Part shown: positions 1-5,536 of the stretch, piece after piece | Layout of the letters: each line of letters opens with the position of its first letter | Numbering within the stretch: the first letter of the stretch is position 1 | IMG/VR virus record: IMGVR_UViG_3300006874_000176 | Span: 1 to 21,114 of that record | Source of the DNA: a virus | DNA: 21,114 nucleotides | Direction: 5' to 3' (one strand) | Notes under the pieces: model-generated | The model's input: only the letters and a program-made list of their open reading frames with translations | Databases searched by the model: none | What the model was told of the DNA's origin: nothing | Translations under genes and position numbers: made by a program

Positions 1-919
1 TAGACTTCTCATCAGCACGTACCTCTAGTTGCCTAGTAAATGGTAGGTCAAGTTGGTCATCTTTACGAGTACCATGCTCATCAAGTCTACGATTCACAAT
101 CCTACCTACTGCAACCTTTGGTTCTCTATGTCCACCTTGCATGGTGGTCAAGGTAGGTGCTTTACCTTCTTGTGCATACACTCTCTTGATTGAGTCATGC
201 CCTTTGAGGTCAGCAGTACCTACTCTAATCAATCCATCTTTAGACATGGTAGGGTTCTCCTTGAGTACCATAGTACGTTGCTTACGTTCAATACTATTCC
301 ACCATACTGCACCATTATATCTTGCAGTAAGGCAATGAGACTTACCACCACTAGTCATCTCTTCAGTCTCATAACCATCTTCAAGTATGTTCTGCATAGT
401 CAAGCCTTTGCATATCATAGGTGGTATAGTTATCTGCTCATAGCTATCTCCTACACGTTTACCAAACCAATACAATCTGTATCTGTTTTGTGCTGATACA
501 TACTTAGAGTTCAATGGTTGAGGTTGGAATCCCATGTAATCAGATATTACATCTTGAGATTTCTTAGCCATTCGTACATTCTCTAGCAGTACATACTTAG
601 GTTTAACTATCTCAAGCATCTCCACGAAATTAAAGAACAATTTACTACGTGGGTCATCAAAGTTAAGCTGATGTCCTGCGAATGAGAACCCTTGACAAGG
701 TGAACCACCCATCATCAAATCAATATCCCAATATGCTATCTCGTGTGGGTCTAAGTCTGTAACATCTCCTAGCTGAACAGTATTAGGAAAGTTAGCTTGA
801 GTTACCTTGATTGGATACTTATCAATCTCACTTGCAAAGTAGTTATCTACCTTGAAGCCTGCTCTTTGTAGTGCAATTTGACCACCACTACAACCATCAA
901 ATAAACTTAGTACATTCAT
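1..919 (-). CDS. C5-cytosine DNA methyltransferase (C-terminus beyond window)
   Basis: Transfers a methyl group from S-adenosylmethionine to C5 of cytosine in DNA; in a phage this usually protects the genome from restriction. The frame is open for 306 codons from ATG at 919 to the left edge. Visible motifs: motif I (LSLFDGCSGG, residues 4-13), motif IV with catalytic Cys75 (GGSPCQGFSFAG, 71-82), motif VI (ENV, 113-115) and motif VIII (QNRYR, 144-148), then a target-recognition region from about residue 160. The final motifs IX and X are not seen and should lie left of position 1. The start is set by TAGGAG eight bases upstream. It is the last visible gene of the leftward cluster, 2 nt after its neighbour. 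The recognition sequence cannot be read from the protein. Confidence 0.93.
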   Translation of the reverse strand, partial: MNVLSLFDGCSGGQIALQRAGFKVDNYFASEIDKYPIKVTQANFPNTVQLGDVTDLDPHEIAYWDIDLMMGGSPCQGFSFAGHQLNFDDPRSKLFFNFVEMLEIVKPKYVLLENVRMAKKSQDVISDYMGFQPQPLNSKYVSAQNRYRLYWFGKRVGDSYEQITIPPMICKGLTMQNILEDGYETEEMTSGGKSHCLTARYNGAVWWNSIERKQRTMVLKENPTMSKDGLIRVGTADLKGHDSIKRVYAQEGKAPTLTTMQGGHREPKVAVGRIVNRRLDEHGTRKDDQLDLPFTRQLEVRADEKS

Positions 920-921
920 TG

Positions 922-1128
922 TTAAACTCCTATAATGTGATACTCACCATGCTCATCTATAAGTGTAAGTATGGCTTCATGTTTTGGTGTGCTTGTTTGA
1001 ATCTCTAGCCTATGAACTACATAAGGTAGTTGCTCCATACGAAACTTAAACTCTTTCATGTTAAGAGCATTACCTTCCACTAGATTTTCTAACATAAGTC
1101 TTACTTTTATTTTATCTTTTTGATTCAT
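922..1128 (-). CDS. conserved small phage protein, unknown function (68 aa)
   Basis: A 68-residue protein I cannot assign. The N-terminal half is basic and probably helical (MNQKDKIKVRLMLENLVEG), and the C-terminal half looks like beta strands (HEAILTLIDEHGEYHIIGV). No membrane segment, Cys cluster or catalytic motif is visible. Its ATG overlaps the stop of the upstream gene by 4 nt (ATGA), and its stop lies 2 nt before the methyltransferase start, so it is very likely co-translated in the same leftward operon. The tight fit between two other genes is the main evidence that it is real. Confidence 0.75.
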   Translation of the reverse strand: MNQKDKIKVRLMLENLVEGNALNMKEFKFRMEQLPYVVHRLEIQTSTPKHEAILTLIDEHGEYHIIGV

Positions 1129-1331
1129 ATCTTTTCCCTTCCTTGTTTGAAGAAATCATTCTGAACCATGAAGTCTGCATATACAGTTATACCAAACTCA
1201 TAGCCTTGTTTGTAGTAAGGATTTCTACTGTTATCATCTCTACTACCATGAAGTATTGCATCTGCAACACCATCTTTAAAATATCTTAAGTCTTTCTTAG
1301 TTAGTATTTCTACTTTAACTAGTTCTGACAT
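1125..1331 (-). CDS. conserved small phage protein, unknown function (68 aa)
   Basis: A 68-residue soluble protein rich in aromatic and charged residues. The middle section (ILHGSRDDNSRNPYYKQGYEF, in two parts: ILHGSRDDNS then RNPYYKQGYEF) has the look of a conserved core that I associate with small marine-phage proteins, but I know of no function. No signal peptide or membrane segment is visible. It starts 2 nt after the stop of the 58-aa membrane protein and shares ATGA with the next gene, which is typical of this leftward operon. Confidence 0.75.
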   Translation of the reverse strand: MSELVKVEILTKKDLRYFKDGVADAILHGSRDDNSRNPYYKQGYEFGITVYADFMVQNDFFKQGREKI

Positions 1332-1333
1332 AG

Positions 1334-1510
1334 TTAATTCTCCTCTTTAATCAAGATATAAGAAGCACCTAGTACACCTAAGAAACTAAAGGTATAGATT
1401 ATGGTAGGAATTAAACCACCCTCATCTACAACGTCTCCTACAGAGATTGTTACACCTATTGTAGAAACTATAAGTAATACTATTCTTGCAAAGTTATAAT
1501 TTAAATTCAT
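1334..1510 (-). CDS. small two-helix membrane protein (58 aa)
   Basis: ATG at 1510, TAA at 1334-1336, 58 residues. Two hydrophobic stretches are visible: residues about 8-25 (ARIVLLIVSTIGVTISVG) and 33-54 (LIPTIIYTF then SFLGVLGASYILI). They are joined by the acidic turn DVVDEGG, giving a helical hairpin with a short charged tail (KEEN). The gene fills exactly the space between its neighbours, 2 nt from each, and has AAAGGAC as ribosome site inside the end of the upstream gene. Its membrane location follows from composition. A holin, a superinfection-exclusion protein or another membrane role are all possible, and nothing here decides between them. Confidence 0.75.
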   Translation of the reverse strand: MNLNYNFARIVLLIVSTIGVTISVGDVVDEGGLIPTIIYTFSFLGVLGASYILIKEEN

Positions 1511-1512
1511 AT

Positions 1513-1731
1513 CTATTGTCCTTTCTTGTTTGGTCTTGTTTTATCAAAGTATCTCATAAAGTAATCTCTTGCAAGATGTTCATGTTTTTCTCCAAAAGAT
1601 TCCTTCACTTGCTCAATGATTGTTGACATTGCCCAACCTCTAATCTTTGGGTTGGCTTTACCTTCTTTCATTTTAGTTTCAATAAAATTTATCACTTCCA
1701 TTTTCTCATCTAAGTGTGGTGTTAAAGTCAT
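1513..1731 (-). CDS. small helical protein, unknown function (72 aa)
   Basis: A 72-residue charged protein, predicted mostly alpha-helical (EKMEVINFIETKMKEGK, MSTIIEQVKESFGEKHEHLA) with a basic C-terminus (FDKTRPNKKGQ). No family is recognised. Its ATG overlaps the upstream stop by 4 nt (ATGA at 1728-1731), and its stop lies 2 nt before the small membrane protein. The helix composition and basic tail would suit a small nucleic-acid or protein-binding factor, but that is only inference. Confidence 0.75.
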   Translation of the reverse strand: MTLTPHLDEKMEVINFIETKMKEGKANPKIRGWAMSTIIEQVKESFGEKHEHLARDYFMRYFDKTRPNKKGQ

Positions 1732-1985
1732 TGTTTATTTCCTTTCATTTTGTTTTTAGATTTCTCATTAGATAGTTGCAGTAATAGTTTATCTATCTCT
1801 GCATCTTGTTCGCTATTGATGTCTTCAAGTACTCTTATTCTTTCAAAGAGTCTTGACTGTTCATCAAGTAGGAATTTTTCTAGCTCAAGGTATGTAGATT
1901 TCTCTACCATGTTCAAGGCTTTCTCCTTCCAAAAGTCTGCCTTGTTTTTTTCTCTTTCATACCAAACTTTCATTGGGTTTGTCAT
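1728..1985 (-). CDS. coiled-coil protein, unknown function (85 aa)
   Basis: An 85-residue, highly charged, almost entirely helical protein. From about residue 25 to 75 the hydrophobic residues are spaced as in a coiled coil (LELEKFLLDEQSRLFERIRV, then LEDINSEQDAEIDKLLLQL), followed by a Lys/Asn-rich tail. There is no membrane segment and no Cys. Its start shares one base with the stop of the 47-aa gene (TAATG), so translation is coupled. It could act as a dimerising adaptor; the function is unknown. Confidence 0.78.
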   Translation of the reverse strand: MTNPMKVWYEREKNKADFWKEKALNMVEKSTYLELEKFLLDEQSRLFERIRVLEDINSEQDAEIDKLLLQLSNEKSKNKMKGNKQ

Positions 1986-2128
1986 TATCTTATCTCCTCT
2001 ATACGTTCAATGACTACATCATCATAGCCTTTGTCTTTCCACTCATCTGCATCTTTCTTTGCATCATTGTAGTTGGTATAGTAATCATCTACACCACCTA
2101 CCCAAACTATATATTTGTATTCTTGCAT
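1985..2128 (-). CDS. small acidic protein, unknown function (47 aa)
   Basis: ATG at 2128, TAA at 1985-1987, 47 residues. The sequence begins MQEYKYIVWVGGVDDYYTNY and continues with an Asp/Lys-rich helix and a short strand (DDVVIERIEEIR). The order strand, helix, strand resembles a small alpha/beta fold. The gene sits 1 nt after the stop of the 119-aa gene, has GGAG ten to thirteen bases upstream, and its stop overlaps the next ATG by one base. I have seen similar short proteins in marine phage genomes but know no function. Confidence 0.75.
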   Translation of the reverse strand: MQEYKYIVWVGGVDDYYTNYNDAKKDADEWKDKGYDDVVIERIEEIR

Positions 2129-2129
2129 A

Positions 2130-2489
2130 CTACCACTCCTCTATTTTAAAGTTGCTGAATAACTTATCATGGTCAATGTATCTCTTGCCCATAAAGGTTA
2201 CTCTCTTTTTAAGTTCCTCAAGAGTTAAGTTCTTAGGTGATACTGATTCACCCATCTCATCACATGACATGATAACTGCATTGCCACTTACAATGTAATC
2301 ATCTATGGTAAAGAAGTAATTGTATTCTCCCAAGTTACCTTCCTCATCAGTCCATATGTCATTACCATTTATTTGGTATGGATACATTTCTAACATGTTA
2401 CAATTAATTAGTTCTTTTTTATGATGATAATCTACTACATCAGTTTCAACTATCAATTCATTCTTAGCATCTATAAAATAAGCTTTCAT
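2130..2489 (-). CDS. conserved hypothetical protein (119 aa)
   Basis: A 119-residue acidic soluble protein of unknown function. It begins MKAYFIDAKNELIVETDVVD, which resembles the opening strand-turn-strand of small phage proteins. An aromatic, acidic middle (NIWTDEEGNLGEYNYFF-like region) and a helical C-terminus with SPKNLTLEELKKRVTFMG follow. The start is supported by AAAGGAAAG about 10 nt upstream. No membrane helix, metal site or nucleotide-binding loop is visible. It lies 21 nt after the 21-residue hydrophobic peptide gene and 1 nt before the 47-aa gene. Confidence 0.82.
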   Translation of the reverse strand: MKAYFIDAKNELIVETDVVDYHHKKELINCNMLEMYPYQINGNDIWTDEEGNLGEYNYFFTIDDYIVSGNAVIMSCDEMGESVSPKNLTLEELKKRVTFMGKRYIDHDKLFSNFKIEEW

Positions 2490-2510
2490 TAGTTTTCTTT
2501 CCTTTGTTGT

Positions 2511-2576
2511 TTAAGATACAATACAATAGGCAATTACTGCCCAAAATACTATTGTTGCGACTAGGTCATAACTCAT
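2511..2576 (-). CDS. possible 21-residue membrane peptide
   Basis: A 22-codon frame from ATG at 2576 to TAA at 2511-2513 encodes 21 residues: MSYDLVATIVFWAVIAYC followed by IVS. It is one continuous hydrophobic segment long enough to span a membrane. The start lies 2 nt after the stop of the upstream gene, with GTGGGA as a modest ribosome site, and it fills an otherwise unexplained 89-nt gap. Single-helix peptides of this size occur in phages, often in membrane or lysis-timing roles, but none can be assigned. Codon evidence in so short a frame is weak. Confidence 0.5.
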   Translation of the reverse strand: MSYDLVATIVFWAVIAYCIVS

Positions 2577-2578
2577 TG

Positions 2579-2845
2579 TCATATTCCCACTCTCATTTCT
2601 GCAATGGCTTGCATTTCTATATCTTCAAACTCTAACCTTTCCATTTCCTTTTTTGCTAGTTGTAAGATACGTGACCTACTAATAGTACCATCATACTCAT
2701 GCTCCCATTGTATGTAACCATCTGCATTAAAGATAATATATACATCATCTTTAACATCATACTCACAATAGTAGTAGTCATTAGCAAGCATTACATTAGG
2801 TGGTAACTGCTCTTCATCAGTCTCTAAGTTATATATTATACCCAT
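2579..2845 (-). CDS. conserved hypothetical protein (88 aa)
   Basis: An 88-residue acidic protein beginning MGIIYNLETDEEQLPPNVML. I chose ATG 2845 over the upstream in-frame ATG at 2884. The 2845 start has AAAGGA at a normal distance, directly after the stop of the preceding gene, whereas the 2884 start would lie inside that gene with no ribosome site. Aromatic strands (YYYCEYDVKDDVYIIFNADG) are followed by a long acidic helix at the C-terminus (KKEMERLEFEDIEMQAIAEM). No known motif is visible. It sits between two other small genes of the leftward operon. Confidence 0.8.
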   Translation of the reverse strand: MGIIYNLETDEEQLPPNVMLANDYYYCEYDVKDDVYIIFNADGYIQWEHEYDGTISRSRILQLAKKEMERLEFEDIEMQAIAEMRVGI

Positions 2846-2858
2846 TTTATTTTCCTTT

Positions 2859-3269
2859 CTATATGTAAACTTTAGGGTTACCATTTTGTGTTGAATCCAT
2901 GTGTATCATACCAACCCAATCTCTTGGAATCTCATTCCATTCTTTAGGTTTGTATTGGTTATCACTCATGCCTTGATGCATGAAGTAATCATCTTCATAT
3001 GGGTTATATTTTACTCTATCCCAATCAGCAAACTCTTTCTTCAAAGATTCTGATGTGGATACAAAATACTCACTCATATAGCCTACTGCAAAGGCATGAA
3101 CATTCTTCTTACCTTCTTGTCGCACTCGCTTCTGTCCACCTTTACGAACAATAAAGTTACCTTCAAGCACTACACATTTCTTATGGTCTATCACTAGACC
3201 ACTCTTGCAATCTTGTATGCTCCAAGTTTTCTTGTGTAAGTTCCAATAAACTCTAACTTTTTTCTTCAT
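2859..3269 (-). CDS. conserved phage hypothetical protein (136 aa)
   Basis: A 136-residue protein starting MKKKVRVYWNLHKKTWSIQD. ATG 3269 is preferred to ATG 3284 because AAAGGA lies just upstream of it. The basic N-terminal half (RVYWNLHKKTWSIQD, LEGNFIVRKGGQKRVRQEGK, KNVHAFAVGY) is a pattern I recall from many marine and enterobacterial phage hypotheticals. It looks like a small beta-rich, nucleic-acid-friendly domain. The C-terminal half is acidic with aromatic residues. The start overlaps the upstream gene by 17 nt, indicating coupling. Function unknown. Confidence 0.82.
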   Translation of the reverse strand: MKKKVRVYWNLHKKTWSIQDCKSGLVIDHKKCVVLEGNFIVRKGGQKRVRQEGKKNVHAFAVGYMSEYFVSTSESLKKEFADWDRVKYNPYEDDYFMHQGMSDNQYKPKEWNEIPRDWVGMIHMDSTQNGNPKVYI

Positions 3270-3543
3270 TACTTTTCCTTTCATGTTGTTTATACCAATC
3301 TAAAGATGCTCCTCTAATTAGATTTGTATACTCTATACCATATCCACTTCCTGCCTTCAATGTTTCTTTATCAAGTAAGTGTTTATGCATATGGTCTATG
3401 TTATCCCAATTATCTAATATCTTTTTACATAAATAATCAAATTGGGTATCTTCTAAAACATTCAAATCACATTCATAATATAAGTATGAACTCATTAGAT
3501 AAATAGGAACTAGCCTATTATTTGAAATGTTATTTAATTCCAT
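3253..3543 (-). CDS. LigA domain Ia-like small protein (96 aa)
   Basis: Unknown function, but residues 20-38 (YLYYECDLNVLEDTQFDYL) align without gaps with the NMN-binding domain Ia of bacterial NAD-dependent DNA ligase, remembered for E. coli LigA as YLYHVMDAPEIPDAEYDRL at the same residue numbers. Of the conserved LigA residues Y22, H23, D32, Y35 and D36, this protein keeps Y22, D32 and D36 and has Y and F at 23 and 35. The rest (WDNIDHMHKHLLDKETLKAG and a C-terminal GIEYTNLI region) has no match known to me, and no adenylation domain (KxDG) is present. AGAAGGA precedes the start, which overlaps the upstream gene by 14 nt. It may be a stand-alone Ia-like fold or a chance motif match. Confidence 0.8.
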   Translation of the reverse strand: MELNNISNNRLVPIYLMSSYLYYECDLNVLEDTQFDYLCKKILDNWDNIDHMHKHLLDKETLKAGSGYGIEYTNLIRGASLDWYKQHERKSNEEKS

Positions 3544-4123
3544 GTATCCTTCTCCATGTTACCCAAGTAATTGCTTGTAATTCATATGCCTTGATACCTA
3601 GTTTTTTAGATGCTCTAAGGTAGGCTTTTTGTATATCCTTATACTCAGTCTTGGCAATGCTTGTATTGGGTGTAGTCAATCCTTGTCTATCATTGTAGTA
3701 AATATTTCTTGCATGACCATCAATGGTAATATCTTGCTCATCTCCACTTATATTTCTAAAGAATGATACAATCTTTTTACCATTTAGTATTGTAATTGTT
3801 TCTTCGTAGCTAGGCATTGTTTCAAGTATGTGCCAAGCTTTTGCCTTCATCTTATGATAGGTGCTTACCTTGATGCTATCCATATCATTGCCATTGATAA
3901 AGGCAGTACATAAATCTTTAGCATTAATAATATTCCTTTCCCATTTATTGTTTGGTGATAATGCACTTGTTACACCAATAACAATATGAATAGGTAAATC
4001 CAATTCTAATGCAATCTTTTTACAATCAGTATAAGCATTTACATACCAAGTTAAACCATGTTTTATTTCACTTGGATTGGCTAAATGATATACTAAAATA
4101 ATATTCTTAGTTGTAATTGCCAT
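3530..4123 (-). CDS. HhH-GPD glycosylase-like phage protein (197 aa)
   Basis: A 197-residue mostly helical protein. Residues 50-72 (GVTSALSPNNKWERNIINAK onward) resemble the helix where DNA glycosylases of the HhH-GPD superfamily have an LSP or LSxQ motif. Residues 113-137 (LNGKKIVSFFRNIS, then DITIDGHA) resemble the hairpin with catalytic Lys and the following (V/I)DxH with catalytic Asp. K117 to D135 is 18 residues, as between K120 and D138 of E. coli endonuclease III. The C-terminus (ELQAITWVTWRR) fits a last packing helix; no Fe-S Cys cluster is seen. The family is common in phages as a hypothetical. Base-excision or structure-specific DNA binding is inference. AAAGGA precedes ATG 4123. 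Confidence 0.85.
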   Translation of the reverse strand: MAITTKNIILVYHLANPSEIKHGLTWYVNAYTDCKKIALELDLPIHIVIGVTSALSPNNKWERNIINAKDLCTAFINGNDMDSIKVSTYHKMKAKAWHILETMPSYEETITILNGKKIVSFFRNISGDEQDITIDGHARNIYYNDRQGLTTPNTSIAKTEYKDIQKAYLRASKKLGIKAYELQAITWVTWRRIHGIK

Positions 4124-4140
4124 TATTTATCCTTTCAAGA

Positions 4141-4169
4141 AATGAAAAGGAAGCACATAGTATGCTTCC
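4141..4169 (-). terminator. rho-independent-type terminator, leftward
   Basis: Read on the minus strand, a 7-bp perfect stem (GGAAGCA at 4169-4163, TGCTTCC at 4155-4149) with a 7-nt loop is followed by TTTTCATTTC. It lies 11 nt beyond the stop of the 70-aa gene and before the ribosome site of the HhH-like gene. A second small hairpin (TTAAGTaaaACTTAA) lies between it and that stop codon. The stem is short and the T tract imperfect, so it may attenuate rather than fully stop transcription. Confidence 0.6.
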
Positions 4170-4180
4170 CTAATTAAGTT

Positions 4181-4393
4181 TTACTTAACCAAGCTTATGC
4201 TTGATTTATGAACATTAAGCTTTTGAGCAAGTGACTCAATAAACTGTTCAGTTGTACACCACTTACCACTTAGTAAGTCTTGGTTACTGTTTCTGAAAGT
4301 AACACTTGTTAGGGTTGGTGCATTCTCACTACCATTGTTATGAGAAATAGAGAAAGTTTTAAATCCTTTAGGATTGTATGAATTTTTAAGCAT
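4181..4393 (-). CDS. small early-cassette protein, unknown (70 aa)
   Basis: A 70-residue protein starting MLKNSYNPKGFKTFSISHNN, rich in Ser, Thr and Asn. Its C-terminal region (WCTTEQFIESLAQKLNVHKS followed by SISLVK) reads like a small helix-turn-helix-sized helical pair, but I would not call a DNA-binding domain from this. It is the last of four small genes that each carry the same upstream 24-bp element; here the element ends 39 nt before the ATG. GAAAGGA supports the start, and terminator-like hairpins follow the stop. Position suggests an early host-interaction gene. Confidence 0.75.
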   Translation of the reverse strand: MLKNSYNPKGFKTFSISHNNGSENAPTLTSVTFRNSNQDLLSGKWCTTEQFIESLAQKLNVHKSSISLVK

Positions 4394-4431
4394 AACATTT
4401 TCCTTTCATTTAGTTGTTAATTGCTTAGTAG

Positions 4432-4455
4432 TATATATTGATTTCTATGTATCCA
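4432..4455 (-). promoter_or_regulatory. cassette promoter element, copy 1
   Basis: On the minus strand the 24-bp core runs TGGATACATAGAAATC then AATATATA, identical to copies 2-4. It is followed by CTACT and lies 39 nt upstream of the 70-aa gene. Conservation across unrelated genes and the fixed orientation point to a promoter or operator. Confidence 0.75.
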
Positions 4456-4474
4456 TAGTTCAAATATACTTAGC

Positions 4475-4501
4475 TAGGTAGGAAAGGGGAAGCCCTACCT
4501 A
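4475..4501 (-). other. strong hairpin upstream of cassette element
   Basis: Perfect 8-bp inverted repeat TAGGTAGG / CCTACCTA with an 11-nt loop containing a G/C-rich run. It lies 17 nt after the stop of the 69-aa gene and about 20 nt before promoter copy 1 in the leftward direction. It has no T tract, so a classical terminator is unlikely; it may insulate the two cassettes or bind a protein. The GGTAGG word recurs in the 5309-5885 control region. Confidence 0.6.
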
Positions 4502-4517
4502 ACAAGGTATACTTGGT

Positions 4518-4727
4518 TTACTTTAACCTAGCTATATTATTTTCTATTGCATCATAAAATATGTCCTCATTAAATCTTGGGTTTTGTGATGCACAATAAA
4601 CCCTTACCAATTCTATTTCTGAATGAGTATAATTATTCCTAGCAATGATTTTAGTTATTTCTTCAAAATCTCTTTTAGTAGGATTTTTTCTAATCTTGTA
4701 TTCAAATACGTCATCTCTAATCCACAT
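4518..4727 (-). CDS. small early-cassette protein, unknown (69 aa)
   Basis: A 69-residue charged helical protein (MWIRDDVFEYKIRKNPTKRD, then helices around residues 20-35 and 36-48, ending in IENNIARLK). One Cys and no membrane segment. The start is supported by AAAGGAA about 8 nt upstream. Promoter element copy 2 ends 30 nt before the ATG, and its leader is almost identical to that of the 77-aa gene, although the two proteins are unrelated. No family recognised; a host-takeover role would fit the position but is speculation. Confidence 0.75.
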   Translation of the reverse strand: MWIRDDVFEYKIRKNPTKRDFEEITKIIARNNYTHSEIELVRVYCASQNPRFNEDIFYDAIENNIARLK

Positions 4728-4756
4728 TGTTTTATTCCTTTCTGATTAGTTGTTAT

Positions 4757-4780
4757 TATATATTGATTTCTATGTATCCA
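4757..4780 (-). promoter_or_regulatory. cassette promoter element, copy 2
   Basis: Perfect match to the 24-bp core, followed by ATAAC so that TATAAT is formed at its downstream end. The core overlaps the last codons and stop (ATG GAT ACA TAG) of the upstream 77-aa gene. Together with the leader up to the ribosome site it is nearly identical to copy 3 over about 45 bp. Confidence 0.78.
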
Positions 4781-5003
4781 TTTTTCTAAATTTGTAGTAT
4801 TCATCAATTTTTTCTAGTGTATTATGTCTAGCATTTAGTATATTAGATAAATCAATTATATCTACATATTTAGGATTAATAGATAATAATTCATTTAGTA
4901 ATTCATCAAATACTCTTTTTACTTCTTTTACTTGATAGTTTTTAAAAGTATCTTTTCCAAACTTTCTTGTAATTTCTTCTTCTAGTTTTCCTGTAGTATT
5001 CAT
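4770..5003 (-). CDS. small early-cassette protein, unknown (77 aa)
   Basis: A 77-residue, charged, all-helical protein (MNTTGKLEEEITRKFGKDTF, KEVKRVFDELLNELLS, LSNILNARHNTLEKIDEYYK). The last residues MDT and the stop codon are encoded inside promoter element copy 2, so its end is fixed by the regulatory sequence of the next cassette. AGAAAGGA precedes the ATG, and element copy 3 ends 29 nt upstream. No enzyme motif is visible. Position after the divergent control region suggests early expression. Confidence 0.77.
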   Translation of the reverse strand: MNTTGKLEEEITRKFGKDTFKNYQVKEVKRVFDELLNELLSINPKYVDIIDLSNILNARHNTLEKIDEYYKFRKMDT

Positions 5004-5031
5004 AATGTTTTCCTTTCTGATTAGTTATTAT

Positions 5032-5055
5032 TATATATTGATTTCTATGTATCCA
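5032..5055 (-). promoter_or_regulatory. cassette promoter element, copy 3
   Basis: Perfect 24-bp core followed by ATAATAA, giving TATAAT. It begins 1 nt after the stop of the 83-aa gene and ends 29 nt before the ATG of the 77-aa gene. The leader (ataAtAactaatcagaaagg-like) matches copy 2 except at one base. Confidence 0.78.
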
Positions 5056-5056
5056 A

Positions 5057-5308
5057 TTAGATAACATTATTTAATTTACCTTGTTGTATCATTAATATAA
5101 TAAATCTTTTTAACATATCTTTTTCTTCAATTAGATTAAGCTTCCTATTTCTTTTATTTTCTATTTCGTCATATGGGTAAATAAAACTATCATATAATAA
5201 TTCTATGTTTTTATCTAAAATTATATTTAATAGTTTATCTTCTTTTATACGTGATAAGAAGGAAGCAGTATCTAAATCCATATCATTTTTATTAGTTATC
5301 ATAATCAT
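5057..5308 (-). CDS. small early-cassette protein, unknown (83 aa)
   Basis: An 83-residue helical protein, first gene of the leftward block. It has a mixed-charge middle (IYPYDEIENKRNRKLNLIEE) and hydrophobic helices (LLNIILDKNIELLYDSF; MLKRFIILMIQQGK). Two close ATGs are possible, 5308 and 5302. AAAGGA is 5 nt before the first and 11 nt before the second, so the exact start is uncertain by two residues. Promoter copy 4 ends 48 nt upstream and copy 5 lies about 180 nt further. No family recognised. Confidence 0.75.
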   Translation of the reverse strand: MIMITNKNDMDLDTASFLSRIKEDKLLNIILDKNIELLYDSFIYPYDEIENKRNRKLNLIEEKDMLKRFIILMIQQGKLNNVI

Positions 5309-5355
5309 TTATCCTTTCATTGTTTAATGATTTGTGTTTATAAATTTCTTATTAG

Positions 5356-5379
5356 TATATATTGATTTCTATGTATCCA
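5356..5379 (-). promoter_or_regulatory. cassette promoter element, copy 4
   Basis: Perfect 24-bp core followed by CTAATAAG, 48 nt upstream of the 83-aa gene. It is the nearest promoter candidate for the first leftward gene. Confidence 0.75.
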
Positions 5380-5393
5380 ATATAGTTTTATAT

Positions 5394-5409
5394 AGTTATT
5401 TCAATAACT
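5394..5409. repeat. 16-bp palindrome
   Basis: AGTTATT and AATAACT flank two bases, forming a perfect 7-bp inverted repeat 15 bp upstream of promoter copy 4. It could be an operator for a dimeric regulator. It is AT-rich, so chance is possible. Confidence 0.4.
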
Positions 5410-5466
5410 TATATTAATATTGGGTAGTGGGTAGGTAGTAAGTAAATAATGCAATATATAAACTCA

Positions 5467-5505
5467 TTAGATTAATAATAGATTTATGTAATCTTTCTAA
5501 TCTAA
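5467..5505. repeat. nested inverted repeat
   Basis: Outer arms TTAGATTA (5467-5474) and TAATCTAA (5498-5505) enclose inner arms AGATT (5480-5484) and AATCT (5490-5494) around a 5-nt loop. The nested symmetry lies between promoter copies 4 and 5 and could be a transcribed stem-loop or a binding site. Confidence 0.5.
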
Positions 5506-5536
5506 ACAGTTTGTTTTATTAAAAAATTTATATAGA

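Noticed and set aside
197-496. 99-codon plus-strand frame
   Set aside because: It lies wholly opposite the C5 methyltransferase, whose motifs are unmistakable, has no ribosome site and no protein-like pattern.
5424-5477. 17-codon minus-strand frame MSLYIALFTYYLPTTQY
   Set aside because: No ribosome site precedes it, and it overlaps the palindromic region; it is probably chance.
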